Origin: Anaerolineales bacterium
GTDB lineage: Bacteria > Chloroflexota > Anaerolineae > 4572-78 > J111
DNA length: 64,000 nt
Direction of reading: 5' to 3'
NCBI GenBank assembly: GCA_020634855.1
Contig: JACKAU010000015.1
Span: 62,001 to 126,000 of the forward strand
This document shows, one piece after another, positions 33,294 through 41,965 of the stretch; the first letter of the stretch is position 1; each line of letters begins with the position of its first letter. Position numbers and translations under genes: made by a program. The notes below the pieces were generated by a model. The model had not been told where the DNA came from. It ran no database searches and was given only the letters and a program-made list of their open reading frames with translations.

Positions 33294-33579
33294 AAAGTAG
33301 CTCCTTAGTGGCTTAAGTTTGTGGCTAAAAACTCCGGTAAACTATTGATAGAACTTACGCCGGGGCAGTCGCTGCACCGAAAACTGCACGGTAAGTGGCT
33401 AACTTGTTCGTCACCTTACCCACAGCAAAAACAGGACAATTTAGCCAACTGTCCTACGAGCGACGTAAGCCCTACTTTTCTTCAAATCATACATCTGGTC
33501 GGGAAGTTTTGTCTTTAACTATAGATTATCGTGAGCTTAAGAGAAGCTTAAGGATTTTCTGGGTGGGATGCAGGAGCCG

Positions 33580-34368
33580 CTACCGGGGTTGGTCCGCCAA
33601 CTCCCACCAAACCAGCGTAGCGATGACGCCAACCAGGCCGGTCGCCCCCACCAGCGCGTAGCTGATGGGGCTGAGGGTGAGGCTTTGGACGCCGCCGATT
33701 CCGGCGTATAGGGCCGGGATCGACCAGGGGAAATAGTCACCCCAGCCGGCGGCGGCGATGATTTGGGTCAATACCACGACGAGGATCGCCGCGCCCATCG
33801 GCGGCAGGTAGCCGCGCCCGGCGCTGGCAAAGAAGGCGACCGGCGTCACGAGTGCGATGGTCAAACCGGCCGTAATGGCTAAAACAACTGTGCCCGGCCC
33901 CCAAACTCCGGCCGGGGCGGGCGGCAGTCCCACGACTTGGCCGACCCCCACCCCGATCACAAAGATCATCGCCGTTAACACCGCCGACCAGACGGCGACC
34001 ACAATGAACTTGGCCAGCACCAGACTAGAGCGCGGCGTCGGCAGGGCCAGCAGGTCTTTGACCGTGTAGTCGGCGAACTCGCGCCCGAAGACCCAACTGA
34101 CGATCAGGCTAAAAAGAATGAAGCCGCCTACCGCGGTGGCCTGAGCCAGAAAGCCCAAGTAGGTGGGCCAGTCGGCGGCCCCGGCCACAATTTGGGCCTT
34201 GGCGCTGATGATGCCCACACGACGGGCCAACTCCGGGTCTTTGAGGACGATCATAAAAAAGCCGCCGGCCAGTGGGGCCAGCGCGAAGCCAAGCAGGGTG
34301 TAGAGCGGCATCCGCGAGCGGCGCACTTTGAGCAGTTCGACCCAAACGGCCGGTGCGAGGTTATACAT
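33580..34368 (-). CDS. ABC-2 type transporter permease
   Basis: 262 residues with six membrane helices and the ABC-2 pattern (VKDLLALPTPRSSLVLAKFIVVAVWSAVL). Its start overlaps the stop of the ATPase gene upstream by eight bases, so the two form one system. Glycine- and alanine-rich helices and no binding-protein partner suggest export; substrate unknown. The spacer at 33294-33579 upstream of the NEW3 gene holds no gene; it contains an AGGACA/TGTCCT inverted pair. Confidence 0.87.
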   Translation of the reverse strand: MYNLAPAVWVELLKVRRSRMPLYTLLGFALAPLAGGFFMIVLKDPELARRVGIISAKAQIVAGAADWPTYLGFLAQATAVGGFILFSLIVSWVFGREFADYTVKDLLALPTPRSSLVLAKFIVVAVWSAVLTAMIFVIGVGVGQVVGLPPAPAGVWGPGTVVLAITAGLTIALVTPVAFFASAGRGYLPPMGAAILVVVLTQIIAAAGWGDYFPWSIPALYAGIGGVQSLTLSPISYALVGATGLVGVIATLVWWELADQPR

Positions 34369-35290
34369 CGGGGCCGGCTCTGTCCAGACCCACCAGACGC
34401 AAAAAGTAAGGCTCGAGGTCTTCTTGTTCGACCGCCAGCCGGGTGGGCGGGTGGCCGGCCAGAACCAACTGCGTGGCCACCTCGTCCGGTCGTTCGATGG
34501 CGGCGTTGTCGGTCAGTTCGATCGCGCCGTCGGCGGTCAGGCTGGCGGCAAAACCGGCGTTGAGCAGCACCGCCAGCGCCACTCGACCGTCGTGTGCGCG
34601 GACGATTAGACGCCGCCGCCGGTTGCGCTCCAGTTCAGCCACATCCAACTCTTGAAGCAGTTGTCCCTGATGAATAATGCCGATACGGTCGGCCAGACGG
34701 GCCACTTCACCCAGAATGTGACTTGACATGAAGACGGTGACGCCCTCCTGCCGAGCCAGATCGAGCAGTAGATGCCGGATCTCAACAATCCCGGCCGGGT
34801 CTAATCCATTGGCCGGTTCGTCCAGGATGAGCAACGGCGGGGTGTGCAGCAGCGCCTTGGCCAGCCCCAGCCGCTGCTGATTGCCCAGTGACAATGTACC
34901 GGTCCGGCGATCGGCATAGGCGGCCAGCCCTAGCCGGTCGATCACCCGGCTCACCGCCGCAGGCTCGACGCCGGGCCGGAGGCGGCGCATGACCTCCAAA
35001 TTCTCCCGAACGGTCAGCTCCGGGTAAGCGTGAGGCGTCTCTACCAAATAGCCGACCGCGTTCCACAACTGCCTGTCGCCGGTAGGCAGCGAAGCGCCCA
35101 ACACCCGCACCTGGCCGGCGGTCGGTTTGACCATGCCCAGCAGCATGCGAATAGTGGTGGTTTTGCCGGCCCCATTGAGTCCCAGAAAGGCGTAGATTTC
35201 GCCTTGCTCCACTCGCAAGGTCAACCCATCAACGGCGGTAACGGCCCCGTATCGTTTTATGAGCTTGTCGGTTTCGATGGCTGTAACCAT
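34361..35290 (-). CDS. ABC transporter ATP-binding protein
   Basis: Complete ATPase: Walker A FLGLNGAGKTTT, signature LSLGNQQRLGLAKALL, Walker B LLILDEPANGLD and switch His in MSSHILGE. The C-terminal extension (residues about 220-310) is of the unknown regulatory type common in drug or bacitracin exporters. I start at ATG 35290; earlier in-frame ATGs lie in a palindromic repeat. Works with the permease just downstream. Confidence 0.93.
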   Translation of the reverse strand: MVTAIETDKLIKRYGAVTAVDGLTLRVEQGEIYAFLGLNGAGKTTTIRMLLGMVKPTAGQVRVLGASLPTGDRQLWNAVGYLVETPHAYPELTVRENLEVMRRLRPGVEPAAVSRVIDRLGLAAYADRRTGTLSLGNQQRLGLAKALLHTPPLLILDEPANGLDPAGIVEIRHLLLDLARQEGVTVFMSSHILGEVARLADRIGIIHQGQLLQELDVAELERNRRRRLIVRAHDGRVALAVLLNAGFAASLTADGAIELTDNAAIERPDEVATQLVLAGHPPTRLAVEQEDLEPYFLRLVGLDRAGPDV

Positions 35291-35340
35291 TTGTAGGTCC
35301 GTTGTTGTGCCGAGCGCTAGACATCTCCGATAAAGGAATA

Positions 35341-35388
35341 GGAGCGACAAAGTTTACTTTGTCCTGACAAAGCTTGCTTTGTCGCTCC
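35341..35388. repeat. three-way-junction palindromic repeat, copy 2
   Basis: GGAGCGACAAAG-ttta-CTTTGTC, CT, GACAAAG-cttg-CTTTGTCGCTCC: outer GGAGCG/CGCTCC arms with two inner hairpins, as at 5396-5453 and 54016-54072 but more compact. Confidence 0.85.
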
Positions 35389-35453
35389 TTTTAATAGGTA
35401 GGTTCTAACATCAGTGACCTGTCGATTGATTTTAGCATGTGAAGAACAAAATT

Positions 35454-35512
35454 AGCCACGAATTGACACGAAAACGAGGAATTATTGGTGAAAATTCGTG
35501 TAATTCGTGGCT
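35454..35512. repeat. inverted repeat with AGCCACGAATT arms
   Basis: AGCCACGAATTGACACGAA (35454-35472) and TTCGTGTAATTCGTGGCT (35495-35512) pair except for one extra base. Lies between the S41 protease gene end and the ABC genes; may act as terminator in either direction. Confidence 0.8.
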
Positions 35513-35547
35513 CAATAGGTGAGAGTCACTTTGTACTCAATCTTAGA

Positions 35548-36834
35548 TCAATTCACGACCGATTCGGCGCCCACTTTATCGACCGCCGGCGATGTTTCCA
35601 GCAGATTCAACGCCTTGAGAAACTGGGCGTCTTCACTGTCCTTAAGTTCTGTTGCCGACAAGTCCTTAAGCTTCTGCGGCGTGACCAGATCGGTGCCGAT
35701 GGGGAGTTTGACCTCGACGTCGGGTTCGATGCCGTGTTTGCGGATCAGGCGGCCGTCGGCGGTCAACCACTGGCTGGTACCCAGCATCAACAGCGAGCCG
35801 TCATCTAGGGGGAAGGGTTCCAGCACCGTGCCGGTGCCAAAGGTGGTTTCCCCGACGACCGGACCCCGCTTGTGATCTTGAATCGCTCCGGCGAAGATCT
35901 CCGAGGAACTGGCCGTACCCCGGTTGATCAGCACGACTATCGGCAGATCGGTGGCGACGCCGCCGGACTCGACCGGGTAAGCTTGTCGATTGCCCTCGGC
36001 ATCTTCTTGCTGCAGAACATTGCCATCCTTCAAGAATTGGCTGGTGACGCTGATGGCCTGCTCTAAGAGACCGCCGGGGTTACTGCGCAGATCGACGATG
36101 AGACCGGTCGCGCCGTCGGCTTTGGCCTCGGTTACGGCCTTAACCAGGTCGTCCTTAGCGTTGGCGCTGAACTGGCTCAGCCGGATGAGTGCTACAGACG
36201 TGTCGGGGACCATCGCCCACGAGGCGGCCGGGACCGTGATTTCGCCGCGCACGATGGGAATCTCCAGGCTTTTGTTGTCGTCCGGCCGCAGCACCGTCAA
36301 CACCACTTTGGTGCCGGCTTCGCCGCGAATGCGGTCGACAATTTCATTGAGCGGCAGGGTGGTCACGTCTTCGCCATCGACATCGATGATGATGTCGCCC
36401 GCTTTGACGCCGGCCTCGGCCGCCGGAGAACCGTCAAAGGGCGCGACAATGATCGGCAGCGAATCTTTGACGCCTAACTGCGCGCCGATGCCGGAAAATT
36501 TGCCGGCCATACCGCTTCTTTGAATCTCGACTTCCTCCGGCGGCAGGAAGGCGGTGTGGCCTTCGTCGCCGGTGGCGTCAACCATGCCGCGAATGGCCCC
36601 GTAGACCAACTGGGTGGTGTCCAGCGAGGACCGGTCCACAAAGCGATTTTGGATGAGGTTCCAGGCCTGCCAGAAGACATCGAATTGGGCGGGTTCATCG
36701 GCGGCCCGAATAACGCCCGGTTCAAACAGATGGCCGGACCCCCCCAGCGCCAGGCCGGCGCCGAAGGCGCAGGTGGTCATGGCCATAACGATGACGACGA
36801 TGATAGCGAGTTGGGTTATACGTTTCATATGCAT
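35548..36834 (-). CDS. S41-family C-terminal processing peptidase with PDZ domain
   Basis: Envelope protease family: signal or anchor helix (ITQLAIIVVIVMAMTTCAFGAG), PDZ domain (about 110-200, MAGKFSGIGAQL, VKAGDIIIDVDGE) and S41 core with LIVDLRSNPGGLLEQAI and NRGTASSSEIFAGAI (catalytic Ser). In the following strand the usual Lys of TFGKG is a Thr (ETTFGTGTVLE), so the Ser-Lys dyad looks incomplete. The start at 36834 and an in-frame ATG at 36828 are equally plausible; AAAGG precedes both. Confidence 0.85.
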   Translation of the reverse strand: MHMKRITQLAIIVVIVMAMTTCAFGAGLALGGSGHLFEPGVIRAADEPAQFDVFWQAWNLIQNRFVDRSSLDTTQLVYGAIRGMVDATGDEGHTAFLPPEEVEIQRSGMAGKFSGIGAQLGVKDSLPIIVAPFDGSPAAEAGVKAGDIIIDVDGEDVTTLPLNEIVDRIRGEAGTKVVLTVLRPDDNKSLEIPIVRGEITVPAASWAMVPDTSVALIRLSQFSANAKDDLVKAVTEAKADGATGLIVDLRSNPGGLLEQAISVTSQFLKDGNVLQQEDAEGNRQAYPVESGGVATDLPIVVLINRGTASSSEIFAGAIQDHKRGPVVGETTFGTGTVLEPFPLDDGSLLMLGTSQWLTADGRLIRKHGIEPDVEVKLPIGTDLVTPQKLKDLSATELKDSEDAQFLKALNLLETSPAVDKVGAESVVN

Positions 36835-36840
36835 TTTACC

Positions 36841-37031
36841 TTTTTGCTAACGGACATATCTTTGATTTGTTCTGGATTTCTGCGACGCCTGACGGCAGAC
36901 CGCCGACCGTTGACCACCGAACTTTACCGAGTTCATTGTTTTTTAGCGGTCTGTGGTCGGCGAGCCGTGGTCTACCGGCTTAACGTCAATTTTGGAAGCT
37001 GAGTTCGGTCACCTTAAACGCATGTCCGCTG
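36841..37031. mobile_element. MITE-like palindromic element, copy A
   Basis: About 190 bases between the S41 start and the solute-binding gene end. The left end has GCTAACGGACAT, identical over 12 bases to the inverted right end of copy B (46660-46868); the right end has ATGTCCGC. The core holds CAGACCGCCGACC facing GGTCGGCG and a 38-base stretch (36963-37000) matching copy B at 36 of 38 positions. No coding capacity. Confidence 0.8.
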
Positions 37032-37037
37032 CTTCAA

Positions 37038-38834
37038 CTAGGAGCCGGTCGACTCGCTGATGTACCAATCCTCCTGATTCCAGCCGATGCCCAGCGCCGT
37101 CGGCTCGATACCCTGGATACGGTTATTCTGGCCGCTCCAGGATTTGTTGTAGAACAAGAAGATGTAGGGCGCGTCGTCGGCGATAATTTTTTGGATTTCA
37201 CCGTACTTCTCGCGGCGCACGTCGGTGTCGTAGGTAGCGCCCGCTTCGGTAAATAACTTCTCAACCTCCGGGTTGACGTAGCCGACCGAGTTCAATTGCG
37301 GGATGTTATCGGCCGACCAAATGGTAAACATGATTTGGGGGTCGATAGTGCTGCTCCAAGCGCCCAGATACATATCCCAATCCGGCTCGGCGGCGTGTAA
37401 GGCTTGTAGGAAGCTGGACCACTCCAATGACTGAACCTCAACCTGGATGCCGATCTGGCTGAGCATATCTTGCACCGTCACCGCCATAAGTTCGCGGGTC
37501 TGGCTGGTGTTGGGGCCGTAAATCAGCTTGAGTTTCAGCGGCTGTCCGTTTTGATCGAGCATCTGCTGGTTATCGTAAGTATACCCGGCTTCCTTGAAAG
37601 CTGCCAACGCTTTATCGACGTCGAAATTGTAACAGGCGACGTCCGGGTTGTAAGCCCAGGAGGTGTCGGGATAGATAGAGCAGAGCCGCTTGGCTTGACC
37701 CAGCATCACTTCATCGGTCAGCAAAGCTTTGTCGATGGCGTAGCTGAGACCTTGGCGCACATTGAGGTCGTGGGTGGCGTGACCCTCGCGCATATTCAGG
37801 CCGATGTAACTCCATTGCGCAGCAGCGGGCCACCACTCATAAACGGTGGCATTATCGAGGTGACGGGCCTCGTCCAATTGCTCCGGCGTAATGGGCGCGG
37901 TGTCGCTCTGGCCGGATTTGAACTTTTGGTACGCGATATCCTGGTCCGGCACAATTTCAATGACGTAGCGGCTGATGTTGGGCGCGCCTTTGTACCAGTA
38001 ATCGGGGTTGGCTTCAAATTCGGCGTACTGATCGCGTTCCCAATTGACCAGCTTGTAGGGGCCGGAGACCACCGTTGGGTGATTGATTTCGGGGTTTTTC
38101 TCCGGGTCATCCCAGGGGTACTTTTCCCAAATGTGCTGCGGCAGCGGCGTGATCAGGCCGGAGATTTGGCCCAGCGCCGGGGCGTAGATGTGATCGATTT
38201 TGATCTCCAGGGTATTGTCATCCAGGGCTTTGTACGATTGAATAAAGTCGATTTGCGATAGATAGGGCCAGCTATGCTCCGGCATTTTGGCCTGGTTGTA
38301 GGTCCACTCGAAATCGTGAGCCGTGATCGGTTGGCCGTCGCTCCATTTCAAGTCGGGCCGTAGGTGAAAAGTAAAGGTCAGGCCGTCCTCGGAGATGCTA
38401 TAACTTTCGGCCATGTTGGGGATGTAGTCGAGCGTGTTTTCATCCAGGCGCAGCAGACCGCCGGTCCAGACCAGGCCCTGGTAACCGCTGGAGGCCGTAT
38501 CACTGGTCAGATAGGGGTGGAAGCTGACGGCGTCGGAGGTGGCCACGTCGTGGTACTCGCCGCCCGGATGGGTACGCGGCGCGGTGACATCCTCGGTGCT
38601 GGTGATCGTTTCGCCCAGTTTCGGCGCTTGAGCCTGCGCCGCCGCTGAGGTTTCGACCACGTCCTTGACCGTGTCTTGTGAGGTATCGGGGGCGGTTTGG
38701 TCAGCCGCTGCCTGGGTATTAGATGAGGCGGAAATTGTCGTTTCCGGTTTGGTCGCCTGGCCGCAGGCCGTCAAGCCGACCAGCAGCAGCAGACCCCAAA
38801 CTAAGAACCAGTGTTTGATTTTAATAGTGGGCAT
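37038..38834 (-). CDS. ABC transporter substrate-binding lipoprotein (peptide/nickel family)
   Basis: 598 residues of the SBP_bac_5 family that captures peptides or metal chelates outside the membrane. Lipoprotein signal with lipobox LTAC at about residues 21-24, a Ser/Thr/Gln-rich linker, then the fold: ESYSISEDGLTFTFHLRPDLKWSDG, ITAHDFEWTYNQ, SGPYKLVNWERDQYAEFEANPDYW and AFKEAGY are family blocks. No cognate permease or ATPase is adjacent, so it is an orphan binding protein, perhaps sharing a transporter elsewhere. Confidence 0.92.
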   Translation of the reverse strand: MPTIKIKHWFLVWGLLLLVGLTACGQATKPETTISASSNTQAAADQTAPDTSQDTVKDVVETSAAAQAQAPKLGETITSTEDVTAPRTHPGGEYHDVATSDAVSFHPYLTSDTASSGYQGLVWTGGLLRLDENTLDYIPNMAESYSISEDGLTFTFHLRPDLKWSDGQPITAHDFEWTYNQAKMPEHSWPYLSQIDFIQSYKALDDNTLEIKIDHIYAPALGQISGLITPLPQHIWEKYPWDDPEKNPEINHPTVVSGPYKLVNWERDQYAEFEANPDYWYKGAPNISRYVIEIVPDQDIAYQKFKSGQSDTAPITPEQLDEARHLDNATVYEWWPAAAQWSYIGLNMREGHATHDLNVRQGLSYAIDKALLTDEVMLGQAKRLCSIYPDTSWAYNPDVACYNFDVDKALAAFKEAGYTYDNQQMLDQNGQPLKLKLIYGPNTSQTRELMAVTVQDMLSQIGIQVEVQSLEWSSFLQALHAAEPDWDMYLGAWSSTIDPQIMFTIWSADNIPQLNSVGYVNPEVEKLFTEAGATYDTDVRREKYGEIQKIIADDAPYIFLFYNKSWSGQNNRIQGIEPTALGIGWNQEDWYISESTGS

Positions 38835-38962
38835 CGCGTTTATCCTTCATTGGTGAATTATTCGAGTCAATCTAGCTTAGATTAACATGGATTGGCCTAA
38901 CCGACTTTAAGAGTAGTTTAAGATAAACTAAAGCCCGGCTTAGTCGATGGTGGTGGATTTCT

Positions 38963-39003
38963 ATTCAAAAAAATGGGCGTTACCCTCAGGGTAACGCCCA
39001 TTT
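38963..39003 (-). terminator. Rho-independent terminator
   Basis: Perfect 15-bp arms (38971-38985 AAATGGGCGTTACCC; 38989-39003) with a 3-base loop, followed on the minus strand by a T run. It ends transcription of the small exported protein gene, two bases after its stop. Confidence 0.93.
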
Positions 39004-39005
39004 GA

Positions 39006-39557
39006 TTAGGTCCGGCGGGGTCTATCGCGGTTGATTAGTTCATAGCCATAGTAGTGGTTTGGCGTCAAATCTTCAAAGGTGACGGCCAGATAATCGAACT
39101 TGTCTTTGGTGCGTTTGCCGTTCGCCAGTTTGTCGTGGGTGTGATCGAGCTTAAAGATGGAATAGAGATCGACGCCTTCAATCTGCCCGGTCTTGAGATC
39201 GATCGCCCGGTTAGCCGAGCCAAATCCGGGTAGACTGGCCGTAAAGGGCGTGGCGCCAGGGTTTACATCGATTTGGAGCCGGCCCGGCCCGGTGGCCGTA
39301 GCCGCCGGTACGGTATACATTTGCCCGCCCAAGTCGATTAATATGGCCTCGCCGCCGCCATCGTAATTAGTAAAGACGATGCTGCTCATGTCTGGTTTCG
39401 CCGGCGCAGGCTGCCAGGCCGATGCTTGCTGCTCGGTTGTCGGTTGCTGGTTCATAGTGTTGCCTGCGGCGTAAATGGTGGCCGGGGTAAAGGTGAGAGC
39501 CAAGGCCGTGATGGCCGGCAGGGCGGCTACTTTGAATAAAAGAGTTTTACCTATCAT
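39006..39557 (-). CDS. small exported protein of unknown function
   Basis: 183 residues with a signal peptide (KVAALPAITALALTFTPATIYAAG) and a short Gln/Pro/Ala linker. The mature part is beta-rich (SSIVFTNYDGGGEAILIDLGG, YTVPAATATGPGRLQIDVNPG) and has no cysteine or catalytic motif I recognise; it resembles a carbohydrate- or metal-binding domain only loosely. AGGAG lies nine bases before the ATG and a strong terminator follows, so it is its own transcription unit. Confidence 0.7.
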   Translation of the reverse strand: MIGKTLLFKVAALPAITALALTFTPATIYAAGNTMNQQPTTEQQASAWQPAPAKPDMSSIVFTNYDGGGEAILIDLGGQMYTVPAATATGPGRLQIDVNPGATPFTASLPGFGSANRAIDLKTGQIEGVDLYSIFKLDHTHDKLANGKRTKDKFDYLAVTFEDLTPNHYYGYELINRDRPRRT

Positions 39558-39888
39558 AGTTGTTTCTCCTTTGACTACTAGAGAGATACTGCTCGTTGCG
39601 ATTTGTCGGTCCTGCTAATGAGAACCCTTCTAACAAATCTAGCCATAGGATACTGCATTTGCTGTCCCAATGTCTTGAGGCAGAAGTCCCGATGAGGTTA
39701 GGATTGGTGTTTTCAGAGGCCGGGCATCGCCGGATGGTCTAATTTGCTTAAGGTAAATTCTCGTATTAACTCTGGTTAATCTCGAACCGGTAGCACTGAA
39801 AAATAGAAAGTAATCCAGGCTGTTGTATTTAGCTATTGTTTGTTTTACGATAACCTCTTGAGAGCAACTATTTCCCAAGGAGCATTGC
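39558..39888. other. intergenic region upstream of the iron permease
   Basis: 331 bases between divergent genes. Contains one copy of a 32-base dispersed repeat (39672-39703, listed with its relatives) and AT-rich sequence next to the FTR1 start. An ORF on the minus strand here lacks codon character and is not called. No Fur box recognised. Confidence 0.6.
39672..39703 (+). repeat. 32-base dispersed repeat, copy 1
   Basis: TGTCTTG-core repeat related to 41972-42003 (same strand) and 42109-42140 (opposite strand). The best copy contains the 14-bp palindrome GGGACAGATGTCCC; here the left half is degenerate (GAGGCAGAAGTCCC). Confidence 0.65.
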
Positions 39889-41385
39889 ATGATTAAGTTT
39901 CGTTATCTTCTGACGTTTTTAGTGATCTTGGTGGGTCTGGTCATCGTCCGGCCCGTTCTGGCCCAGACGCCAAGTGGGGCCGATCAACTTCGGGCCTTGG
40001 CTCGTATCGCTGCTGAAGGAGAAGCCGCCGCCGAACAGCAGAACCTAACGCTCATACAGGCTGAATATGAAGAGGCCCATGACCACTGGGAAACGTTTGA
40101 AGATGGCATTCGCGCCCAAAACCCATCCGCTTACATCGAGTTTGAGAGTGCGCTGGATGCGGTTAAGGCCAGCTTGGAGACTGATCCGGTCGATGCCTTC
40201 ATGGTGGGCCTGGCGTATAAGCATCTTGAAGTCGAAGCCATAACCATTGCGGATAAATTAGGTGATGTACCGTTGGCAACGCCGGCCGTCGTTGAAGCCA
40301 CTCCGGCCGATCTGATGAAAGCGTTGAACACCGCCTACCAGGAAATTGAGGCCGGCGAGACCGCCGAGGCCGCAGCCGCCTTGAACTACGTGAGTCAGGC
40401 TTGGCCTAGTGTCGAGGGCGCTATCGCGACGAAATCACCTGACGCCTACAATGCTATCGAAGTTGATCTCAGCCGGGCCATGGCCGCGCTCAGAACTCAA
40501 CCGGCCGATCTGAGCAGCGCCGAAGCCGCCATCGAACGGCTGCGTGAATCGCTGGCGCCGTTTGTGGGAGGGCAGACGTACTCCATGTTTGATGCAGCGG
40601 CGATTATTTTACGCGAGGGACTGGAAGCGCTGCTGGTCATTGTAGCGCTGATGGCCTTCCTCCAGCGCTCCGGCCACAACGACAAACGCCATTGGATTTG
40701 GATCGGCGGCGCAGTGGGCATTGGGGCCAGCTTGGTGGTGGCAGTGGCGCTGAACGTGGTCTTTAATTATGCAGCGTCCGGCCAAAACCGCGAGGTGGTC
40801 GAAGGGGTGACCGGCCTGGTCGCCGCCGGACTGCTGTTTTATGTCTCCTACTGGCTGCACAGCAAAGCCAGCATCCACGGCTGGCAGAGTTACATCAAAA
40901 CTCGCACCAACCAAGCCCTGGCCGGCGGCAGCCTGGTCGGTTTGGCGCTGCTGGCGTTTTTAGCGGTGTTCCGGGAAGGCGCTGAAACGGCCATATTTTA
41001 CCTGGGGATGGCTTCCGCTATTAGCCTACAAGATTTGGTGTTGGGTCTGAGTATCGGGATCGGCATTTTGGCCGTGGCCGCTATTCTCATGTTTAAGGTC
41101 GGCGTCAAACTGCCCTTGCGCCCCTTCTTTCTGGTAGCCGGACTGCTGGTTTACTATCTGGGCTTCAAATTCCTGGGTGCCGGCATTCACGCCCTGCAAG
41201 TGAGCGGTGTACTGCCGGCCTCGCCGGTTGACTGGCTGCCGGCCGTGCCGCTGCTGGGGGTGTTCCCGACCTGGGAAACGATGATTCCCCAACTGGTGCT
41301 GCTGCTCGGCGCAGTGGTAGTCTGGCTTTACTTACGGCTGCAAGATCGTCAGGCTCAAGCCGCGACGCTGTCAGTGTCAAACTAA
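39889..41385 (+). CDS. FTR1-family high-affinity iron permease with extended N-terminal domain
   Basis: Ferrous/ferric iron permease related to EfeU and FTR1. A signal sequence leads to an exported helical domain (about residues 30-225, Ala/Glu-rich, with two similar repeats HDHWETFEDGIRAQNPSAYIEFESAL and QAWPSVEGAIATKSPDAYNAIEVDL), then seven membrane helices. The two REGxE iron motifs are REGLE (242-246) and REGAE (362-366). AAGGAG lies six bases before the ATG. The exported domain is probably the iron-capture part that other systems encode separately. Confidence 0.92.
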   Translation: MIKFRYLLTFLVILVGLVIVRPVLAQTPSGADQLRALARIAAEGEAAAEQQNLTLIQAEYEEAHDHWETFEDGIRAQNPSAYIEFESALDAVKASLETDPVDAFMVGLAYKHLEVEAITIADKLGDVPLATPAVVEATPADLMKALNTAYQEIEAGETAEAAAALNYVSQAWPSVEGAIATKSPDAYNAIEVDLSRAMAALRTQPADLSSAEAAIERLRESLAPFVGGQTYSMFDAAAIILREGLEALLVIVALMAFLQRSGHNDKRHWIWIGGAVGIGASLVVAVALNVVFNYAASGQNREVVEGVTGLVAAGLLFYVSYWLHSKASIHGWQSYIKTRTNQALAGGSLVGLALLAFLAVFREGAETAIFYLGMASAISLQDLVLGLSIGIGILAVAAILMFKVGVKLPLRPFFLVAGLLVYYLGFKFLGAGIHALQVSGVLPASPVDWLPAVPLLGVFPTWETMIPQLVLLLGAVVVWLYLRLQDRQAQAATLSVSN

Positions 41386-41439
41386 CGATGGTTTTGGCCG
41401 TTTTGGCCAAGGGAAATAGCCTCAAATTGACCAGAATTC

Positions 41440-41545
41440 CGATAAAATAGACCGCCGGCAGCCGACCATTGATGGCCGAAAAGAGCATACTCGCTTGAAT
41501 TCGGCGGTCACCCGTCGGTGGTCGGCGGTCTGTCGGTTTAAAGAG
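41440..41545. mobile_element. MITE-like element, decayed copy C
   Basis: TTGACCAGA (as in copy B), GACCGCCGGCAGCCGACC and GGTCGGCGGTCTGTCGGTTTAA face each other as in copies A and B, but the terminal inverted repeats are not recognisable. Lies downstream of the FTR1 gene. Confidence 0.5.
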
Positions 41546-41582
41546 AAATTTGGGGTCTCAGCAGAGCTTTCACTCAAGCAGG

Positions 41583-41906
41583 TTAATGCTGAACGAAATG
41601 GCCTCGGTGCTTGACGGTTTCGAGCAGTTTTTGGCGGCTGAGTGGTTCTGCAAAAGCCTGAGCCAACTCCTGTAACCCGGCTTTGATTTCCGGCGTTTCT
41701 CGCAGCCGGTAGCCATTATCAACGCGATCCAGCAGCCCCAATTGTTGTAAATCGGCAATGATACGGTCGGTCAGGGGAGTGTCGCCCAGAAAAGCATATT
41801 CGGCCAGTTCTCGGCCCGTTCCTTTTAGCTGGGGATGGTCATGCAGAAAAAGTAGAAAGTAGAGCTTTTGGGACGAGTCGATGTGCCATCGCGTTAGTGT
41901 ATTCAT
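41583..41906 (-). CDS. small winged-helix-like protein of unknown function
   Basis: 107 residues without membrane segment. Helices and a short beta hairpin (DRIIADLQQLGLLDRVDNGYRL) look like a winged-helix DNA-binding or protein-binding domain, but no family is named. ATG 41906 follows GGAG; a TTG start at 41921 is less likely. Divergent from the SnoaL-like gene across a 303-base repeat-bearing region. Confidence 0.6.
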   Translation of the reverse strand: MNTLTRWHIDSSQKLYFLLFLHDHPQLKGTGRELAEYAFLGDTPLTDRIIADLQQLGLLDRVDNGYRLRETPEIKAGLQELAQAFAEPLSRQKLLETVKHRGHFVQH

Positions 41907-41965
41907 CTCTATAATCTCCAATCTCCACTGTTTGGTCTAACACTTCCATTTTACAGCTTCATATA

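Noticed and set aside
33294..33579. tRNA gene or IS remnant in the spacer
   Set aside because: No cloverleaf arms, no transposase remnant; only short inverted words.
39639..39890. 83-residue minus-strand ORF upstream of FTR1
   Set aside because: Overlaps the dispersed repeat, no SD and no domain.
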